DNA of 64,000 nt, from NCBI GenBank assembly GCA_034509925.1, contig CM067526.1, forward strand, positions 5,341,501-5,405,500. The letters run 5' to 3'. The stretch comes from Hirudinaria manillensis. Lineage: Eukaryota; Annelida; Clitellata; Hirudinida; Hirudinidae. Positions 59,443 to 64,000 of the stretch are shown in pieces. The first letter of the stretch is position 1, and the number at the start of each line of letters is the position of its first letter. A model generated the notes under the pieces. That model did not search any database and was not told where the DNA came from. It saw only the letters and a program-made list of their open reading frames with translations. A program made the translations under genes and the position numbers.

Positions 59443-61918
59443 GTTCCTCGAAGTACTGGGTAAAAATTTCAGGCAAACTTGAAGTGATTCCGGACTACAA
59501 AGTCAGTTCCACTTTACACTAACATTCCCTGGAGATAAATCTGTTACCGCAATGTACCATCAGTAATTCCGTAATTTTATGAGAAACGCATCGTGGGTAG
59601 AAGACGAAATCTAACTCTCTAAAGACTTTTGTAACACATTTGACCTTAACTTGATTTAATTTGACATCTTACTTCTGACGACAAAGAATTAATAATGGAG
59701 CTTGACGTGAAATGTTTGTTGAAAATATGTTTTATTATTCAATAGAATTCCGTTTCGACTAGTGCTGCTTTGAGATTGTTGGATTAGTTCTTAAAATCGG
59801 ACTGGTCATCTTCGACTTGGTTGTTTAGTTGAATAGGTTGATAGACGATTGGTGGAATCCTGCCGAGCAAATTCAAATTCCCGGACGTGATTTTCCTCAT
59901 GTTAGAGTGGTTGAAGCTGCAATGTGTAAAGCTGAAAGATTTTCTCCGCTTCTTAGCCTGGTCTGCTGCTTCTATATTTTATGACATGGAAAGTTGATGT
60001 TTTGTCTTTATCTTCAAAACAGTCCGGAATGGAATCATGCAAGTCATTCAATAGAAAAGCATCACATCTCCGTCCACTAAGATTGCTCATTAGGTGTAGT
60101 CTTACCTGGGTTGGTAAGAAATCGAGGAATTTGATGTCCTCGACATTCGATCAACCGTTTATCTTTCCCATCAGCGTGTTTCTCAGCATGGGTCAAAATC
60201 CATACGATTGTTTGACCCGGATTTTTGGCAGATTATTTGCTTTAAAATGCAGGAACTGATGATTGAACGACATTCAATCCTTGAAATAAGCATGTTGTGC
60301 AAATCTTTTACTAAGATTATTAAAATAAAAGACAAGAAATGAATGAATTCTGTACGAGTTTTAATTGAAAAGATATATTTAAGTTCAATAAGTAAGACGT
60401 GTTATTTCTTCTTTTTCAACATTTTCATTATGACATCATCGAAGAATTGCTTAGGTTTACATTGAAATATTAGAAAGGTCGTTTAAAAATTTTTGCCATA
60501 AATTGAGGCTAAATAATGTCCTAATAGTTGCCTCACAATTTTTTTCGTTTCAAAACAAGATTAGAAGCAGAAAATTTGATGATAATAGTTTTGGGAGGAA
60601 TGAAACTCGAATGATAGAATTTCTGTTCTGCATAGATCACGTCCATGTGTATGATTCGAACAAAACATGTATGGACAAATTTAAAAAGATTTCAAAACCG
60701 ATATATTTAAACTTGTTTCGGTGAAGAACCAATCCGAGCTAAACGCGGCTGATCATAATAGATTATTGGTCATAAATAGCATCGGGCTATTACGAACTTA
60801 TTGTTTCGCTCTGGACTTGGTGGTCATGCTAAATGTCGTGTTTTGATAAATTTGTTTGTAGTTTAACAAAAACATTCAGTTCTTTATCTTTGTGACCCGA
60901 TTTGGTATTCTTTTTAGTTGTTGAATCAAACTAACGAAAAAGGTTTAGTTTCGCTTTATGTGGAAGTCTTAATGGTTTTTTAATTCGTAACTGGATGTAA
61001 TATTAATTTTCATATCGTTTCAAATCATAACTTGTATGTTTAATTTTATACTCAAATAAGAATAACCTTATATCCAATCAAATTCATTCGACTTGCAGGG
61101 TTTTAAATTAATAAAAAAATTAGCATTCAAATTGTCCGACGTTTATAACTAAAAATTTAAATCAAGGTATTTATTGCGATTATTTGCCGAAATTAAGCAA
61201 AAATCAAATCAGGCTCAGGAAAAAAAATGGAGGTTATGGAATTAAAATAAAATTTTGAGGACATTAAAATATTTCTTAAACTGTTAAGTTAAGACTAAGT
61301 GATGTTCGGGAATGGGGTTTCTGTTTGAGATTTCCATTGAAGTGAATAGGAAACTGAAACACTAGATTCATTTTTTTCATCAAATGAGTCAATTGGCGCA
61401 CATTCCTTTTCAATAACATTAGCCGTTTCTTGAGCGAATTGAAAGTAGGATCAATCAATAAATCGCTCACCGTGGTGATATGAAAGATCGTGAGATATCC
61501 ACTCCATTCAAAACCTCAGAATTGAATTTCCAAATGACTGCAAAAACGTTTGATGAGTGATCTGCTGATCTTAAATTCATCGGAAATCGTCCTGCATTCA
61601 ATGAATTGGTAAAAATGCACTAGAATTGGAAATTGATACCTGCTCCATAAGTATCTCGTTCAACGTTCTCTGAAAATGGCAAATTGGCGAGAATTGTGCC
61701 CGGAATTCTTAAAAACTTTCAAGTTTTTTAAAAGTACAAATATTAATTCTTAACTTTTGAGCCTTTGGTGTTATCATCTTGGTGTTGCTTTGTTGCTCGG
61801 TTGTTGTGGTGGATGTTTCTGTTGACGTCGATGTTGTTTCGTATTTTCGTGAAGAACACAACTTGCTCAATTTATCCATTTGCTTTTCCTTCTTTTTCAA
61901 GTTCAACATTTCCGCTGA
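59443..61918. other. Spacer between genes 10 and 11
   Basis: 59446-60200 upstream block (close to that of gene 9), 60373-60438 promoter. 60590-61918 is the right copy of the 1.5 kb duplication, containing the shared downstream block (about 61260-61600) and the 3' flank of gene 11. No separate gene is supported. Confidence 0.55.
60373..60438 (-). promoter_or_regulatory. Putative promoter of gene 10: CRE variant and TATA-like box
   Basis: TGACATCA at 60431-60438 with an AT-rich TTAAATATA (minus) near 60373-60381. It is 989 bp upstream of the gene 10 ATG. Confidence 0.5.
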
Positions 61919-62095
61919 TCAAAGCTTGGCTGTTAGGAAGTTGTCCTTAGTTATTTGCTTCAACCTTTTACCGTGCTCTTCCGAAGCAGCTACATATTCG
62001 TCCAAATCCATCGTCAGTGCCGGTTGCCTGATCAATTCCGGTTTACCGTCGTATGGTCTCCATACCACAATCTTCAAAAGCATCGCAAAATGATT
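60590..62095. repeat. Recent segmental duplication, right copy (partner 39290-40820)
   Basis: Nearly identical to 39290-40820, including the motif TAAACGCGGC and the whole downstream block, ending at exon E of gene 11. Small differences include a missing GCCTAC near 61853 and a few single bases. Confidence 0.8.
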
Positions 62096-63831
62096 GTATC
62101 ACATTTTTGTTTTTATTCTTTTATATTTCACAAATTCAAAATTTCAAAATCAGCAAGAGTAAAATCACAAGAGTACAGAAAATTTTCTGCTTAAACTTAG
62201 AAGAATGTTGAGGTCGTAAAATAATTCTTATGACACATTATTTATTGATTGGACCTAATTTTATCTTATTGAAATAAGGCATAGGACAATTTAAATTAAT
62301 TGTCCAGGCAGTAGCCAGTGGCAATCAGGGGTAACTAACAACTTCACGTGACAACCACAAAATCAATCTTGAACGCGTGCATTGATATTCGAGCCTACAT
62401 TATTCTGAGTTTAATTTGATCTGAGGTTTCAAGAAAATAGTTGTCAGATCAAAGCCGACATTGGTGCAAATTTGTCAATTTTCAAATTCAGTTAAATCGT
62501 TTCTAAACATTTGAGTTTATGATAATATAATATAAATTAATTATATACTTGGTCGTAAAAAAAGATTTCGGAGGATTTTCTTAAAAATACTTCTTTAAGA
62601 CTAAAGAAAATCTTTGCAAATATATCTCAGTAAACGTTAGTTCCATCTATTCAAACTGAGTTTTTCAAGCATCAATATACAAAGGTTAGTCAATGGTTGT
62701 TAGTATTGTAATAACCCGGGGTCCTCAAACTAATTATAGAAGGTCAGGTTTATTGAAAGTGTTCAGATGGCTTGGAAGATGTACAGTGCTCAAATGTCTA
62801 AGTCTTGAAATCTGCTGTTTCTCTAACTCTCACTCTGCTTTTCGAGATAAATCTATTTGTCTAGATTCATAACCAAAGACTCTAAATTGTACCAATTAAT
62901 TAATTCTCAAATTATATTGCCATTCAATTTAATTAACTAAATTTACTAAATTAATTAATCAGCAATATAATTTTAATTATTCTTCAATTATCTGGATCCA
63001 GGGATCCAACAGTACAGATATTAAGACTAAATACATTTTTTTAGATTTGGATCTATGCAATGTGTGCCATATCTGACAAGCGTTGCAAGACGGAGGGTTG
63101 ATTGCATAGCACTCGAGTGGAGGGGTCAGATGTTCGGGCACCACCTTCGGTCTTTCATACTGAAAAGGTCCTAATAGATTCGACCTTTTATCCACAGGGC
63201 TTTTTGGATCAACGTCAATGGCCAACTCCATGAGCCACGTTATGGTCTTTAAGATTTGGTAGGTGTTAGTGTTGACGTCTTTTAAAATCAGGTAATCGTA
63301 GAATCTCTGCTTTCTGTACACAAACGACAGAGTTGGTTCTGGTGTGTCATAAACAACCGATTTTTCCTAACTAATCTAAATTATTCAATTAATATTTTCA
63401 AAATTAAAAGGTTGAAATGAATGGGTAAAGTTTACCTCAGTCGATATCTTGTCTTCCATGAATACAGTCCTGACACTTATACCTTTCGTTCGTCCCTGGA
63501 GGCTGGTGATCTGAGTCGTTAATCCGTACCAAGGGAACTGCGGGCAATCTGCATCTCTCAACATTTTGAATTTTCCAGATACAAGCTCCGGAAATTCAAT
63601 GCTCGATCTTTAGGAAGTGGTTGTAGAAGATTTAAATTGTCATAGAATTAATATCGCTTTATACCATTTAAAAGTTGCTACATTGGCATTCGCACAATCA
63701 ATTTATTTTATCATTAAATTAAGCATTGATACTGATGAAATTAGCGAGTAAATAATATTATAACTTAAATGTCATCAAATGTCGATAATACTTACATTTC
63801 TACATCGCCGTAGACGCTAACATTTTAAATG
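61919..63831 (-). pseudogene. FAM78-like: FAM78-like gene 11, damaged copy (probable pseudogene)
   Basis: Exon E 61919-62071 (IVVWRPYDG...TGA, 153 nt), exon D 63073-63366, exon C 63436-63607 and the 3' end of exon B (63796-63831) are recognisable and open. Two defects suggest the copy is dead. The donor after exon D, CAG|GT in all sisters, reads CAG|ATATGG here. Exon B lacks its first 80 nt or so, including GWIQ: after TAGCGTCTACGGCGATG the sequence switches to DNA matching the A-B intron of gene 5 near 28.09 kb, a simple deletion junction. Exon C has IEFPEL where others have WEIPEL, and exon B ends in VEM instead of VGM. The D-E intron holds a 305-bp TG...CA element ending 60 bp from exon D. 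Exon A, if present, is beyond the window. Confidence 0.8.
62707..63011 (+). mobile_element. 305-bp TG...CA element, longest copy
   Basis: It begins TGTAATAACCCGGGGTCC and ends GGATCCAGGGATCCAACA, flanked by GTAT and GTAC (a 4-bp duplication with one mismatch). It contains GTTTATTGAAA and one arm of the hairpin seen at 8.6 kb (AAGTCTTGAAATCTG ... GAGATAAATC). It has no coding capacity. It lies in the D-E intron of gene 11. Confidence 0.75.
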
Positions 63832-64000
63832 AAGCAAAAATATTATGAACTAATGTTAATTGTATTCTTGTTTTTGTTAATAAATTAAACAAGAAACATT
63901 GTTCTTTAATTTTATTTAAATTTATTTATTTAATTTTAAATTTGCAGTTCAAAAAATATTTTCAAGTTAAATTTTTAAGGATCTTGAAAATAGAGGAGAT
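63832..64000. other. A-B intron sequence at the right edge
   Basis: Matches 28093-28240 in gene 5 (TTTTAAATGAAG.AAAAATATTATGAACTAA and later GGA.CTTGAAAATAGAGGA), so it is intron DNA that normally lies about 0.3-0.5 kb upstream of exon B's far neighbour, exon A. Nothing else is visible. Confidence 0.6.

Noticed and set aside
1..64000. tRNA, rRNA, CRISPR, bacterial operon or origin signals
   Set aside because: None seen. Introns, exon structure and the transposon types all indicate an animal nuclear genome.

Overview
The window looks like AT-rich genomic DNA from an invertebrate animal. It is full of introns and transposon remains, with no operons, ribosome binding sites or bacterial features. 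Almost everything in it belongs to one tandem gene array on the minus strand. I count eleven copies of a five-exon gene of about 293-299 codons. Read across its splice junctions, the encoded protein matches the animal FAM78 family (vertebrate FAM78A/FAM78B, function unknown). Landmarks are a GWIQ.C block, SWE.P.L..GK, ISD.DG....PWYG, a QGPT-like block, RKQKF, LLGP and a C-terminal V.WRP. The family call comes from my memory of FAM78, not from a search.

Layout, left to right (each gene reads right to left): gene 1 (exons A and B only, cut by the window edge), genes 2, 3, 4, 5 and 6 (complete), gene 7 (deletion pseudogene), genes 8, 9 and 10 (complete), gene 11 (damaged, probably a pseudogene). 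Eight copies have every exon open and spliceable in frame. Exon lengths are nearly fixed: A 143, B 114, C 172, D 300-306 and E 156 nt, with intron phases 2, 2, 0, 0. The exceptions are gene 4 exon A (155), gene 5 exon B (111) and the damaged copies. Exon sequence and shared intron fossils suggest three subgroups: 2/3/4, 5/7/11 and 6/8/9/10.

Upstream of nine copies sits a CRE-like octamer (TGACGTCA or a one-base variant) followed by a TATA-like box. In eight of them it lies 907-1000 bp before the chosen ATG. In gene 8 it is at 1299 bp because of a 0.3 kb local duplication. Between this promoter and exon A is a conserved 0.7 kb block with splice-site-like signals, probably 5' untranslated exon and intron sequence.

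Introns and spacers hold many mobile elements: 3' ends of CR1/L2-type LINEs, a GC-rich LINE inserted in a Ty3/gypsy fragment (gene 6 intron), a DNA-binding-domain-only Tigger/pogo element with matching ends and TA target duplication (gene 5 intron), a Tc1/mariner copy nested in a 3.4 kb insertion (gene 10 intron), piggyBac fossils shared by five copies, a solo LTR with 5-bp target duplication and a small TG...CA element family. The main point of interest is the lineage-specific expansion of a gene family that is usually present in very few copies, apparently with its promoter copied in each unit.
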